A stretch of DNA of 52,802 nucleotides from Verrucomicrobiia bacterium (lineage in GTDB: Bacteria; Verrucomicrobiota; Verrucomicrobiia; Limisphaerales; UBA1100): NCBI GenBank assembly GCA_014239365.1, contig JAAZZB010000040.1:1-52802 (forward strand). Reading direction: 5' to 3'. How positions within the stretch are numbered: position 1 is the first letter of the stretch; each line of letters starts with the position of its first letter. Below the pieces are notes generated by a model. The model had not been told where the DNA came from, searched no databases, and saw nothing but the letters and a program-made list of their open reading frames with translations. The position numbers and the translations under genes are program-made. Below are positions 33,114 to 42,728 of this stretch, one piece after another.

Positions 33114-36100
33114 TTAGAAATAATATTTTAGTATCGGGAATATTGCTTTTCCTCGCCGTTGGGGTGGCGCGGGGCTTTGTGATGATTGGCCCGATCACGA
33201 TGCCCGATGAAGCGGTGACGACAGCAGCGACTTCTCCAGGTGCTGCCGGCGTGAGCCTGAATATCACCGATGATTTGGGTGGCCCAAAAGAAATCGACCG
33301 ATTCTACCGCTGGAATGTTCCGGATCTCACCTATTCATTCGATGATAGTTTTGTGCGCTACTTTGGCTTGGAAGGGGTAAATGCCGTGAATGACGCCATT
33401 CGCGTGATGAACGATTTCTTTGAGCCGGCTGATGGCAGCTACAAAGGCGTCACCAGTATGGACTTCGCGCGGGACGGGTTTGTCAGTAATTTCAACACGA
33501 CGTGGCTCAACACGACGGCTAAGAATCAGCAGATCATTGATTTGAAAAGTTTGGTGCTTGGAATGCTCGTGAACCAAATGGGCGTGGGCAATCCGCATCG
33601 GTACGCCTTCACCACGCGAAGCATCAGACTGAACGGAACCGGCAGCGAATGGAGCTTCAACGTTCGCCTCAATAATTTCGATCCGTTGACGTTGTTGCCC
33701 ACCGATGTGATTAACGGCGTGACTTACAGTTATCGGTTGATTCACGACGCAGCACCGCAGGTGGGCGGGGCGATTGTGGCACCCACCTTCGTGGATATGG
33801 AAGAATTCACCACCGACACCAGCGGCAATGCGTGGACCGCGGTCTCGGGAATTGTGGATGCGTTTTACGGTAACACGGCGATCTACTGGACCGATTCTCC
33901 AACGCTGTTTGATTTCGGTGTGTACTACGATGGCAAGAACGCAATGGGCGGCCAGTACCAACCTCGCCACGCATTGACCTATGATGACGTTGGCGGACTG
34001 AAGTACTTATATAATACCAACAATATCGTGTGGGAAGATTTGTATCCGCAGGCCAATGGCGGGCAGGTGACTTTGGTAGAGCCGGCAACGATTTTGCCTG
34101 ATCGCCATGCTCAAAACTTTTTGCAAGCCGCGATGCCGCAAGGGCGCGGTGCCTTCCCCCGACGCACATTAGGTGCCGCCGCGCCACGGACTCCAGCCTT
34201 CTCGCGCACCAGTCCGTTATTCGGCGTTCAGGGCATTATGGGAATAGGCGCGGGTGGCAATATCATCGGCCAAGCGTTGCGAGGCGGAATGGATACGATG
34301 CGGCTTCACTTTATGCCTTTGGATTCATTGATTGGCACGGTGATTATGGGAACCAATTTCGTTTGGACCGATACCTTTATCACCACCAATATGAACAATG
34401 TGCAGGGACTCAACTCCACCACACCCGGGACGAGTGCGTGGATTGCGCCGCCATCACGCGTTTATCGCACGCAGAGGATCGGGCGCAATGTGGCGTCGGC
34501 CCCGGATATGGTATTTATGGCGGCGGACCTCGGCGTGTCGGCGGCAGATGGTGTGCCGATTGCCTGGAACCGTTCCGGAACAAATGTGGCCGCCAACTTC
34601 GTGGACAATAATGCGTGGAGTGCTGGTAGCTTGGTGGCGCCGGCGGGTGCGTTGCCCATTGGGCCCGGCACAATCGTTACGGATGTGAACCCTGCCGCGC
34701 CGCTGATTCGCGTGTTTTCATTCACTCGTATGTCCGAAGGCTTCGAAGTGTTGTGGCGTGGTGAAACCACGGTGCTCGGAAATCAAGTACAGCCCTTCTC
34801 ACTGTGGGGCTACATCAAAGGCCCCGGGCCGGAAGACATTTCAGTATTCCCGCAACGCCACGCGACAAGGACGATGCTGCAAAACGAACTCATCCCCCAA
34901 GTGAGCGTGCCACTCATTAGTATGATATCCGATGATGGCGGCCGCACACCGATCGCCACCAATTCATTCACTCGCACAGAAGAAACCATCTCCATCGTGG
35001 GCTCCCGGCTTTCTAGCGTGCAAGCTATCGAAGTGCTTAGTGGCGACAAAGTGGTGCAAACAATTTTCAACGTAAACAAATATCAGGTGAACGATCAGTT
35101 GATCAACATTCCCCCCGGCGTGCTCACCGAGCAAGCCGAAGGCACCGCCCGCAAAATCCGCGTATGGAACACCATCGGCCCAAGCCTCAAGAGCCCGCAA
35201 TTCTTTAACATCTACACCGGCCGCGCCGTCGTCACCGCCACCTCCCGCGACAACCAAGTTTTCGATCGCGCCCAACCCATTACCATCTACGGCTTTGGGT
35301 TCAAGAGTTTGCAAACCCGCTCCGCCGATGGCGGCGCGAAGCTATCCCACGTGCGGATGGAAGATGGCCTCGGCAATGTGGTGACACCGCAAAATGGAAA
35401 CTCCACCGCCGTCAGTTGGGAAGTCATCAGCGACACGCAGGCGGTGCTGCCCGTTTCCACGTTTGATTTCAAGACCGATGGCCCGTGGCGTCGCCTACGC
35501 GCAGCCCGCAGTGGCAGCGCCGAAACGCTCAGCGTCACCAACAATGTTCAGCTCATCACTTGGATTACCACGAAGCCGGTGATGACCACGATGCAAACTG
35601 TCAATGCAAGTGGAACATCCGGTGCGGTTTCAACTACCAACCCACTACGCCGCGACCGCGCGTTGGATATCAACGGCACCGCGCTCAATACCGCGATTGC
35701 CATCGAAATCGTTCGCAAAGACGGCACATCCTTCCCAAATCCGGTGGTTATCAACCTGCCCAATGCCGGCGTAACCGTGGATAATAACGGATCCCGCATC
35801 CAAGTTTCCGCCAATGTAATTCCTTACAACGACGCGGACGGACACACCACCGATCAACAACGGAAATTTAAAGTGTACAATGTCATCGGCAATCACACTT
35901 ACAGCACCGCCTTCAACGTGAATGTGCAGCCGAGTATTACCGGGCTGGGCGCGTTTGGAACGAATACGGCATTTAACCGTGAGCAAGTATCGGGAGATGA
36001 CGTATCAATGACAGGCACGGGCTTGTTGGCGATTAAGGAAATTGAAATTGTGGATGAAAATGGAACCGCGCTGGGCAACACACCGAAAATCGTGTTGCCG

Positions 36101-37054
36101 CATCCGGGCGTGACGATCACGGATACAACCATTGCGATTGATACACAGGTGGCGCAGTTCAACAATATTTCGTCAGCCGATTCACAGAAAGAAAATCGCT
36201 ACCGCCGATTCAAATTCACCAGTGACCGGGATGTGGTTTACACCACCGCCGCCGCGCGCTTCATCATCGGTGTGCCACCCACGCATACGACCTTGGCTGG
36301 GATTTCCAACACGAATGTGGACTATCGCCGTGACAGCGACACGATTACTTTTAATGGCACCGGATTGCTGCTGCTAAGCACAGTGGAGGTGGTTGATGTC
36401 AACGGAAACCCAATCACGGGAGTCACCGCTGCCACAGACACCACGGGGGTCGGCAGTGTATCTTCAACCTCATTTACACTGGCAGCCAACGCGGCGGCGT
36501 TTACCACTCAGGGGAATTTGATGGATTCATCACTTTACTTCGCTAATGGCCGCGGCGCGCGCCGGGTGCGGGTGACTACTCCCTTTGGCACGGCAACCAG
36601 CCCAGCCTCCACTGGGTTTACGATTTCCGCTACTCCGGATTTTTTGCCGGTGTCCGCCGGCGTAAATGGGATTAACACGTCAGCGAACACCTTCGCCGGA
36701 TCAGCCGATTTCAACGGAACCGATTACAACGCCTCACGGGGATTGTTGTTAATCAATGGTTCCAATTTCCGGGGATTGAAACGGATTTATCTGGGCAATT
36801 CAACTCTGGGCCCAGCAGGAACAGGAGAATTATTTACGGCAAATAATTCGAAAATTGAAATTGATCCAAATTCGCTTCCGGCCGGAGTGACAATAAATGC
36901 AGCTGGAACTCAAATTAGCCTGACAAAAGCGGCAATTAACAATATTGATTCAACTTGGCTTAATGTTGCCGGAGGAACGGCGTCCAGACGTGTATTGCTG
37001 ATGAGTGCCGCGGATCAAAATGCGACGTCGCCTCTGATTGTGCCGAATCAATAA
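33110..37054 (+). CDS. Giant exported protein with IPT/TIG-like repeats
   Basis: 1314 residues. A signal peptide ends near residue 22. Residues about 65-310 resemble the frame of matrixin-like proteins (YSFDDSFVRYFGLEGVNAVNDAIRVMNDFF at the front, ALTYDDVGGLKYLYNTNN at the end), but I find no HExxH zinc motif, so protease activity is doubtful. From about 620 on, at least six Ig-like IPT/TIG-type units occur, starting near residues 622, 722, 852, 965, 1079 and 1211 (motifs ISIVGSRL, ITIYGFGF, LDINGTAL, VSMTGTGL, ITFNGTGL, LLLINGSNF). It is probably a surface or matrix protein. The last unit has visibly lower GC than the rest. Confidence 0.82.
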   Translation: MIRNNILVSGILLFLAVGVARGFVMIGPITMPDEAVTTAATSPGAAGVSLNITDDLGGPKEIDRFYRWNVPDLTYSFDDSFVRYFGLEGVNAVNDAIRVMNDFFEPADGSYKGVTSMDFARDGFVSNFNTTWLNTTAKNQQIIDLKSLVLGMLVNQMGVGNPHRYAFTTRSIRLNGTGSEWSFNVRLNNFDPLTLLPTDVINGVTYSYRLIHDAAPQVGGAIVAPTFVDMEEFTTDTSGNAWTAVSGIVDAFYGNTAIYWTDSPTLFDFGVYYDGKNAMGGQYQPRHALTYDDVGGLKYLYNTNNIVWEDLYPQANGGQVTLVEPATILPDRHAQNFLQAAMPQGRGAFPRRTLGAAAPRTPAFSRTSPLFGVQGIMGIGAGGNIIGQALRGGMDTMRLHFMPLDSLIGTVIMGTNFVWTDTFITTNMNNVQGLNSTTPGTSAWIAPPSRVYRTQRIGRNVASAPDMVFMAADLGVSAADGVPIAWNRSGTNVAANFVDNNAWSAGSLVAPAGALPIGPGTIVTDVNPAAPLIRVFSFTRMSEGFEVLWRGETTVLGNQVQPFSLWGYIKGPGPEDISVFPQRHATRTMLQNELIPQVSVPLISMISDDGGRTPIATNSFTRTEETISIVGSRLSSVQAIEVLSGDKVVQTIFNVNKYQVNDQLINIPPGVLTEQAEGTARKIRVWNTIGPSLKSPQFFNIYTGRAVVTATSRDNQVFDRAQPITIYGFGFKSLQTRSADGGAKLSHVRMEDGLGNVVTPQNGNSTAVSWEVISDTQAVLPVSTFDFKTDGPWRRLRAARSGSAETLSVTNNVQLITWITTKPVMTTMQTVNASGTSGAVSTTNPLRRDRALDINGTALNTAIAIEIVRKDGTSFPNPVVINLPNAGVTVDNNGSRIQVSANVIPYNDADGHTTDQQRKFKVYNVIGNHTYSTAFNVNVQPSITGLGAFGTNTAFNREQVSGDDVSMTGTGLLAIKEIEIVDENGTALGNTPKIVLPHPGVTITDTTIAIDTQVAQFNNISSADSQKENRYRRFKFTSDRDVVYTTAAARFIIGVPPTHTTLAGISNTNVDYRRDSDTITFNGTGLLLLSTVEVVDVNGNPITGVTAATDTTGVGSVSSTSFTLAANAAAFTTQGNLMDSSLYFANGRGARRVRVTTPFGTATSPASTGFTISATPDFLPVSAGVNGINTSANTFAGSADFNGTDYNASRGLLLINGSNFRGLKRIYLGNSTLGPAGTGELFTANNSKIEIDPNSLPAGVTINAAGTQISLTKAAINNIDSTWLNVAGGTASRRVLLMSAADQNATSPLIVPNQ

Positions 37055-37070
37055 GATAGAAATATTTTGA

Positions 37071-37090
37071 TCCCCGCCTTTTGGCGGGGG
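37071..37090 (+). terminator. GC-rich hairpin after the giant gene
   Basis: tccccgcc, loop tttt, ggcggggg: a strong stem without a U-tract. It lies 17 nt after the stop at 37054 and is followed by the stronger terminator at 37116. Confidence 0.45.
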
Positions 37091-37115
37091 CCAAGGAAAC
37101 GGGTGGAGTAAAAAC

Positions 37116-37149
37116 GGGGGCGGTCTCGAAAGGGGCCGCCTCGTTTTTT
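37116..37149. terminator. Convergent terminator
   Basis: ggcgg (37119-37123) pairs with ccgcc (37136-37140); TCGTTTTTT follows on plus and AAAA precedes on the other side (37110-37114). It ends the giant-protein operon and also the converging HAD gene, whose stop codon lies in the T-run. Confidence 0.65.
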
Positions 37150-37822
37150 ATGCACACAACGTTTGGGGTGTGATGCGGGTGAGGTTGGGGGCGAGGTAGG
37201 TGGGGTGATGTTCGGCGAGTTGAGCCTCAGTGAAGCTGCCGGTGGCTACGGCTAGGACGCGTGCTTCGATGGATTGGGCACATTGGATGTCGGCGGGGGT
37301 GTCGCCGATGATGAGGATTTCGGATGGGCTGAGGTTTGGAAATTTTTCGCGGGCATTTTCGAATGCGGCGTGGGCAATGTCGTTGCGGTTTTCAGTGGTG
37401 TCGCCGAAGGCGCCAAATTCAAATCGGTTCCAAAGATGATAATGGGTTAGTTTGAGCTTCGCGCCGAGTGGAAGGTTGCCGGTGAGGAGGCCGAGCACGG
37501 GCGGGTTGGGGATCGCTTCGATGGCATCAAGCAATTCCAGAACGCCGGGGAGGGGTTGGGTGTTGTCGGCGGGCAAATATTTTGCGAGGCGTTGGGTGTA
37601 GGCTTGAGTGAAGCGCTGGTAATTGGTTTCGGTGGTGGCGATGTTGTTGGCTCGAAAGACTTCGTAGGCGAGGCCACGATCGGTGCGTCCGGCGAATTCC
37701 ATGGATTCGGTGGCGCGCGGCAAATCAAATTCTTCAGCAAAAGCCTCCGCAAACGCCTTCATTCCGGCACCGCCGGTGAGGATGAGGGTGCCGTCGATAT
37801 CAAATAACACGAGTCGAATCAT
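37148..37822 (-). CDS. HAD-superfamily phosphatase (phosphoglycolate phosphatase-like)
   Basis: 224 residues from the ATG at 37822. Motif I is LVLFDIDGTLILTGG (nucleophile Asp), motif II LGLLTGN, and motif IV IIGDTPADIQCAQ; a helical cap lies between motifs I and II, as in Gph/PGP enzymes. Likely a small-molecule phosphatase of unknown substrate. In-frame sequence upstream of 37822 has no homology and the gap to 37929 holds the divergent promoter region. Confidence 0.88.
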   Translation of the reverse strand: MIRLVLFDIDGTLILTGGAGMKAFAEAFAEEFDLPRATESMEFAGRTDRGLAYEVFRANNIATTETNYQRFTQAYTQRLAKYLPADNTQPLPGVLELLDAIEAIPNPPVLGLLTGNLPLGAKLKLTHYHLWNRFEFGAFGDTTENRNDIAHAAFENAREKFPNLSPSEILIIGDTPADIQCAQSIEARVLAVATGSFTEAQLAEHHPTYLAPNLTRITPQTLCA

Positions 37823-37893
37823 GGGCGCGGACTGTCCCATTAGGGCGCGCCAAAAGTCAATGCACACGTGAACAACCGGTGAAAGGCTCCGGC

Positions 37894-37921
37894 TTGACGC
37901 CGCGCGGGCGGGCCGTTAGCG
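37894..37921 (+). promoter_or_regulatory. Possible promoter of the BamD/LptE-like pair
   Basis: TTGACG, 16 nt, TTAGCG. Transcription would begin within a few bases of the ATG at 37929, so the message may be leaderless. The -35 box is good and the -10 box weak. Confidence 0.35.
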
Positions 37922-37928
37922 TAAACGG

Positions 37929-39407
37929 ATGACGAGGGGAATTCTTTTTCTTTTTGCACTGAGCGCAATGGGCGCGGTGTTTTCGGGTTGTATGTCGGCC
38001 AAAGATGAAAACGCCGGTGGTCGTCCGGTGAACCCGCCTGATCGCAACCCGATTGAACGTATGCGCAATTCGGCCTCACCGGGGCACGGGTTCAAGTACT
38101 TTGACGGCGTCGGCTGGAAATATCTGCCGCCCGGTGTGAAGGCCGAGATGTTTACGATGACGGCCGAGAAGTTGTACGCGTTGGCTCAGGAGGCGTTTGT
38201 TGCGGGGGATAATACTAAGGCGTTGTTCGCCGCGCGGTGGTTGCATGTTCATCAGCCCGACGCGGAACTTGCCCCGGAAGCGCGCCGCATAGTGGCGGAG
38301 GTTTATGAGAAACGCGGGTTTCACGAAAATGCGTTTCAGGAATATCAGGCGTTGCTGGATGCGCACCCAAATTACGATGCCGCCAAACGCGCGGAGGTGG
38401 CAAAGCGTATGTTCGATATCGCCGGCAGTTATTTGGACGGCCAATGGTTTCGCTGGAAAATTCCTTATCAGGAGCGGATGTATCTGCCGGTTTTTTCATC
38501 GATGAGCCGCACGGCAAAACTTTACAAACAGGTGGTCGCCAATGCCCCGTATGGCGAGATGGCGGCCTCGGCTCAGTACGGCGTGGGGCAGGCGCACGAA
38601 CGGGCGCTCACGGGTTTTTGGGGATTTTTCGCTGATGAAAAAGCATACCAAAAAGCCACCGAAGCTTATCAATTATTGGCCGATCGTTATCAGAAACGCC
38701 CCGGCGACGCGCCCCGGCCTAATCAAGCGGAAATCGATCGCGTGGTGGGCGAGGCGGGTTTTCGCGTGGCGGCCATTTTCGAAGTGCAAGCGAATGAAGG
38801 GGTTTACGACCAAAGTATGGCCGAGCGCGCCATCAACGCGTTTAAGGATTTTCGCGTGTTGAATGCGGGGAATCCGACTTTGAAACCCAAACTCGATGAA
38901 GCCACCGATCGCATCAACGGCCTGCACTTGGAGCGTGTCCGCGGTGCGCTGGCGATCGCAGATTTTTACGAACGGCGCGGCAAATGGATCGCCGCCTTTA
39001 AATATTTTGGCGAAACCTCTTTCCGTGCAGAAAATGTGGAGGGCTTGGCGGCGAAAGGCACCCCCATCTACGAGGAGGCACAACGGATCAATCAGCAGGC
39101 GATCACATCGCTGTTTCGCGTGTCTGAAAAAAGCGTGAATGAAGCGCTCGACAAGGCGGCGGAAATTGAAAATGTGGATCCCACCAAGTTGATGAACCTC
39201 AGCGATAGAGAGTTAAACTCCGTGGAACGGTCGTCCCGCCAGATCGAGCTTAACCTGCGACTACAAGAGGACGTATTGCGCAAAGCGGTGAACGGGGACG
39301 ATGCCGCCTACCAAAAAGTGGATGCCTTGAAAGGTCGCGCGGATACCCTCCTCAAGGCCGCCGAAGCCGAGCTCGACCGGCGTGAGGCTGAAGCAAACAA
39401 AGAGTAA
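37929..39407 (+). CDS. BamD-like TPR outer-membrane lipoprotein
   Basis: 492 residues. The lipobox FSGC puts the lipidated cysteine at residue 21. TPR-like helical repeats follow from about residue 75 (LYALAQEAFVAGDNTKALFAARWL, EVYEKRGFHENAFQEYQALLDAHPNYDAAK, AIADFYERRGKWIAAFKYF). This is the YfiO/BamD pattern, with a longer insert than the roughly 245-residue proteobacterial form. BamD acts in the machine that inserts beta-barrels in the outer membrane. An LptE-like gene follows 2 nt later, which strengthens an envelope-assembly role. Confidence 0.8.
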   Translation: MTRGILFLFALSAMGAVFSGCMSAKDENAGGRPVNPPDRNPIERMRNSASPGHGFKYFDGVGWKYLPPGVKAEMFTMTAEKLYALAQEAFVAGDNTKALFAARWLHVHQPDAELAPEARRIVAEVYEKRGFHENAFQEYQALLDAHPNYDAAKRAEVAKRMFDIAGSYLDGQWFRWKIPYQERMYLPVFSSMSRTAKLYKQVVANAPYGEMAASAQYGVGQAHERALTGFWGFFADEKAYQKATEAYQLLADRYQKRPGDAPRPNQAEIDRVVGEAGFRVAAIFEVQANEGVYDQSMAERAINAFKDFRVLNAGNPTLKPKLDEATDRINGLHLERVRGALAIADFYERRGKWIAAFKYFGETSFRAENVEGLAAKGTPIYEEAQRINQQAITSLFRVSEKSVNEALDKAAEIENVDPTKLMNLSDRELNSVERSSRQIELNLRLQEDVLRKAVNGDDAAYQKVDALKGRADTLLKAAEAELDRREAEANKE

Positions 39408-39409
39408 TT

Positions 39410-39958
39410 ATGAAAACCAACGGAATCACTTTAGGAATGCTGGCGGTGTGCGTCGGCTTCGGACTCGGCTGCGCGGGATACCACATCGGCCCCACCAACG
39501 GCGTCGTCGCCGGCGCGCGTTCGGTGCAAATCCAATTCTTCAAAAATGAAACCTTTGAGCCGCGCCTTGCCACCGCGGTGAATCGCGCAATGAAACGCGA
39601 GTTTCAAAAGGACGGCACCTACACACTCGAAACCCAATCTGAAGGGGACTTGATTGTCACCGGAAAACTCATCGACTTCCGCCGCAACGGCGTCAGCTAC
39701 AAACCCGGCGACGTGCTCACTGTGCAGGATTATACGATGGATCTTTCCGCTGAAATCACCGTCATCAACCGCGCCACCGGCGAGGAAATTTTCAAAGAAA
39801 CCCTCACCGGCACTTCCACCGTGCGCGTGGGCAACGACCTCACCGCCGGTCAACGCCAAGCCGTTCCCATCATTGCCGGTAAACTCGCCGAACAAGCTGT
39901 GCTCCACATCGTAGACGGAAACTGGCCCGACCCTCAACCGGAGCCGGAAACTCCGTAG
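39410..39958 (+). CDS. LptE-like LPS-assembly lipoprotein
   Basis: 182 residues. The lipobox GLGC gives a lipidated cysteine at residue 21, followed by AGYHIGP, the start typical of LptE/RlpB proteins. The body has alternating strands (IQFFKNETFEPRLATAVNRAMKREF, DLIVTGKLIDFRRNGVSY) as in this family. LptE plugs the LptD channel that inserts LPS in the outer membrane, so the cell should make LPS. Cotranscribed with the BamD-like gene. Confidence 0.82.
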   Translation: MKTNGITLGMLAVCVGFGLGCAGYHIGPTNGVVAGARSVQIQFFKNETFEPRLATAVNRAMKREFQKDGTYTLETQSEGDLIVTGKLIDFRRNGVSYKPGDVLTVQDYTMDLSAEITVINRATGEEIFKETLTGTSTVRVGNDLTAGQRQAVPIIAGKLAEQAVLHIVDGNWPDPQPEPETP

Positions 39959-40031
39959 TCATTTGGCCCGGGGTATTTTCCACCCCGAAAAAAGGTTGCC
40001 CGTCCATCGCCCATGACACAAACTCGGGCCG

Positions 40032-41315
40032 ATGAAACATCTCTCCACTTTTCTTTTCCTCACCATTGCTGTCTCCCTTTCCGCCGGTGATTGGCCGCAG
40101 TGGCGCGGCGTGAATCGCGATGGCATTCTCCACGGCGAACCCGCCCTCGCCAAACTCCCCGCCAAGCCCGCCACCCTTTGGCAAATCCCCATCGGCAAAG
40201 GCCAGGGCGGCCTTGCGCTGGCCAAGGGGGTGTTGATTGTGCTGAGCGAAGTGAGCGTGTACGGGAATCCCAAAGAGGCCGCCACCGCCATCAACATCGT
40301 CACCGGCAAACAAATTTGGTGGAACACTTATGCGCCCTCCTGGCAATACACCAATGTATACGGTCCGGGCCCGCGCACCGCGCCGCTCATCGATGGCGAT
40401 CTGCTCTTTTGCCAAAGTGCTGCAGGCGATTTGGTTTGTATGACGATGGCCCGCGGGAAAATTTTGTGGCGGAAAAACTACGCCAAAGATTTTGGCGCCA
40501 AATGGTTTGGCGGCAACGCCCCCGGCAGCAGCGGCACTGCCGCCAGTCGCCACGGCAACAACGGCCAACCGGTCACCGATGCCAAATATATTTACGCCCC
40601 CGCCGGCGGCCACACCGGTGCCAGCCTCGTTTGCCTTGAGAAAAAAACGGGCAACCTCGTTTGGAAAAGCGGCACCGACTACGCCGCCTACTCCGGCCTC
40701 ATGCGCGGGACACTCGCCGGCGTGGAACAAATCGTCATGGTCACCGCCGCCAATATGATTGGCTACCGCGCCAAGGATGGAAAAAAACTCTGGAGCGTTC
40801 CCGTAAAAACCGGCGCGGCCCGCAACATCGTCACACCCATTCTGCACGGCGACACCGTTACCGTGGCCAGCCACACGGTGGGGACTTTTCAAGTGCGCAT
40901 CCGCAATAGTGGCAGCGGCCAAACCGCCGAAGAAATTTGGCGCAACCGCGACGCCCGAACCAACATCACCACGCCCGTTTTGAAGGATGGATTTTTGTAC
41001 GGCCTCGGCGCATCGCGCGGACGCAACTCGGAGTTCGTTTGCATCAATCACAAAACCGGCAAAACCGAATGGAGCGAACGCGGTTTCACCGATTACGCCT
41101 CAGTGATTTCAATGGGCGACACCCTCCTCGTTCACGGCTCGCGCGGCACGGTGACGTTGCTGAAAGCCACCCCAAAAAAATTCAACCAACTCGGCCGCAT
41201 CCAAAACGCCAGCCAAACTTCGTGGACCTTCCCCGTCTATTCCGCCGGCGTGCTTTACGTAAAAGACGGATTACGCGACGGCAAAAATAAATTAACCGCA
41301 CTGAAGTTGAGGTGA
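40032..41315 (+). CDS. Exported PQQ-repeat beta-propeller protein
   Basis: 427 residues. A signal peptide ends near SAG at residue 19, directly followed by DWPQWRGVNRDGI, the usual beginning of PQQ-like (pyrroloquinoline quinone) propellers in PVC bacteria. Repeated blades show alternating W and G motifs (TGKQIWWNTYAPSWQYT, ARGKILWRKNY, KTGNLVWKSGTDYAAY, KDGKKLWSVPVK, KTGKTEWSERGF). Many such proteins bind no PQQ and act as scaffolds, so enzyme activity is uncertain. A repeat cluster follows directly. Confidence 0.88.
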   Translation: MKHLSTFLFLTIAVSLSAGDWPQWRGVNRDGILHGEPALAKLPAKPATLWQIPIGKGQGGLALAKGVLIVLSEVSVYGNPKEAATAINIVTGKQIWWNTYAPSWQYTNVYGPGPRTAPLIDGDLLFCQSAAGDLVCMTMARGKILWRKNYAKDFGAKWFGGNAPGSSGTAASRHGNNGQPVTDAKYIYAPAGGHTGASLVCLEKKTGNLVWKSGTDYAAYSGLMRGTLAGVEQIVMVTAANMIGYRAKDGKKLWSVPVKTGAARNIVTPILHGDTVTVASHTVGTFQVRIRNSGSGQTAEEIWRNRDARTNITTPVLKDGFLYGLGASRGRNSEFVCINHKTGKTEWSERGFTDYASVISMGDTLLVHGSRGTVTLLKATPKKFNQLGRIQNASQTSWTFPVYSAGVLYVKDGLRDGKNKLTALKLR

Positions 41316-41318
41316 ACT

Positions 41319-41400
41319 GTAGCCCGGGCCGTTAGCCCGGGTAGGGACACGCAAAGCGCGTCCCTACCAAAACCGCCCCGACCCACCGGGCCGGAACTAC
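41319..41400. repeat. Compound palindromic repeat
   Basis: gtagcccgggccgttagcccgggt (41319-41341) is directly followed by gtagggacacgcaaagcgcgtccctacc (41341-41368) and then a ccgggccgg half-unit. It joins the CCCGGG and the GTAGGGACRCGC families in one block. No gene lies in 41316-41482. Confidence 0.8.
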
Positions 41401-41482
41401 ATTTTGTGGAACACCTCCAGATGTGCCTCGCCAGTTTGGGAGTGACAGGGGCGCAAGACGTTCCGTATCGTAGGTGTCGTTT

Positions 41483-42724
41483 ATGAGTCATACCGAGCAA
41501 TATGTCGAAGCGCAGGCTGCCGCCAATGAATTGGTGGATGTGCCGCAATTGGTTAACTACATCATTCAGGATGGCATTGACCGCGGGGCGAGCGATATCC
41601 ACATCGAGCCGTGGGAAGATATGACCGGGGTGCGCGTGCGGGTGAACGGCGTGCTGCAATGGGTGGTGGGCATCCCCAGTGATTTTCACGAGAACATCTG
41701 CGGCCGCTTCAAGGTGATGGCGAATATGAAAAGCCACGTGAAGGATCTCCCGCAGGACGGCAAGGCCGCGCCGGAGGAATTCAACGGAGTGCAGCTGCGC
41801 GTTTCCATTTTCCCAACGGTGTACGGCGAGAAAATTGTTTGCCGTATTTTTAATCCGGACGCCAAGATGTTCAACATCGAGTCGCTTGGATTCGATGACG
41901 ACACGCTGGAGCGCTTCAAAGAAATCGTCTCCAAACCCACCGGCCTCATCCTGCTCACCGGCCCAACCGGCTCGGGCAAGACCACCGCCATTTATGCCGC
42001 CATCGGTCATATTTTGGAAAAAGCCGGCAACGCCGTTGCGGTGTCTTCGGTGGAAGATCCCGTGGAGCAAAACCTCGATTGGGTTAATCAATCCTCCCTC
42101 AACGTTAGCATGGGCTACACTTACCCCTTGGCGCTGCGATCGCTGATGCGGCAGGATCCCGAGATCATCATGGTGGGTGAGATTCGCGACGAAGAAACCG
42201 CCGACATCGCCATCAACGCCGGCATGACCGGTCACCTCGTCATCAGCACCATTCACTCCGGCACCACCTCCGGAACCTTCGCGCGCCTCATCAACATGAA
42301 CATCGAGCCCTTCCTGCTCGCCTCCACCATCATCGGCGTGCTCGGCGTGCGATTGCTCCGCCAAAACTGTCTCCATTGCTCCGCCCCCTATCAGCCCGAA
42401 GCCTTCGCCATCGAGCAACTCCGCCAACACGAAGGCGGTGAATACGTTGAGCAAATCCTTGAGCACGACAGTTTTTATCGCGGCACCGGCTGCACCGCCT
42501 GCGGCAACACCGGCTTTGGCGGACGTTCTTCCATTACCGAATTGCTCACCTGCGACGTTGATGTCCGCGAGGCGGTTATGAAAAAGAAACCCACTTCCGA
42601 AATTCAATCCATTGCCGTCAACGCCGGCATGACCACCCTCTGGGACGGCGGCCTACAAATGGTCGTTGACCGCAAAACCACCCTCGAAGAAATCCTCCAA
42701 AAAGTCGCTGCCGACCAAGTGTAA
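41483..42724 (+). CDS. GspE/PilB-type secretion ATPase
   Basis: 413 residues from the ATG at 41483, with AGG about 8 nt upstream. It powers pilus assembly or type II-like secretion. Walker A GPTGSGKTT is near residue 159; the Asp box VEDPVEQNLDW, the Walker B segment PEIIMVGEIRDEETADIA and the His box TGHLVISTIHSG follow. A zinc tetracysteine is split as CLHC (about 296) and CTACGNTGFGG (about 337), typical of GspE/PilB rather than PilT. The N-terminal N1 domain is missing. It lies 12 kb from the secretin operon and may be its motor. Confidence 0.93.
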   Translation: MSHTEQYVEAQAAANELVDVPQLVNYIIQDGIDRGASDIHIEPWEDMTGVRVRVNGVLQWVVGIPSDFHENICGRFKVMANMKSHVKDLPQDGKAAPEEFNGVQLRVSIFPTVYGEKIVCRIFNPDAKMFNIESLGFDDDTLERFKEIVSKPTGLILLTGPTGSGKTTAIYAAIGHILEKAGNAVAVSSVEDPVEQNLDWVNQSSLNVSMGYTYPLALRSLMRQDPEIIMVGEIRDEETADIAINAGMTGHLVISTIHSGTTSGTFARLINMNIEPFLLASTIIGVLGVRLLRQNCLHCSAPYQPEAFAIEQLRQHEGGEYVEQILEHDSFYRGTGCTACGNTGFGGRSSITELLTCDVDVREAVMKKKPTSEIQSIAVNAGMTTLWDGGLQMVVDRKTTLEEILQKVAADQV

Positions 42725-42728
42725 GTCC

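Noticed and set aside
33110..34050. Active matrixin-type metalloprotease
   Set aside because: The domain frame looks similar but I could not find HExxHxxGxxH in the region, so activity is not claimed.
39870..41051. Long open frame (393 codons) on minus, antisense to the PQQ-repeat gene
   Set aside because: The plus strand encodes a clear propeller protein; the antisense frame is a by-product of GC-rich third positions.
41255..42607. Long open frame (450 codons) on minus, antisense to the GspE/PilB-type gene
   Set aside because: The ATPase motifs on plus are unambiguous; the antisense product is Gly/His/Val-rich with no domain.
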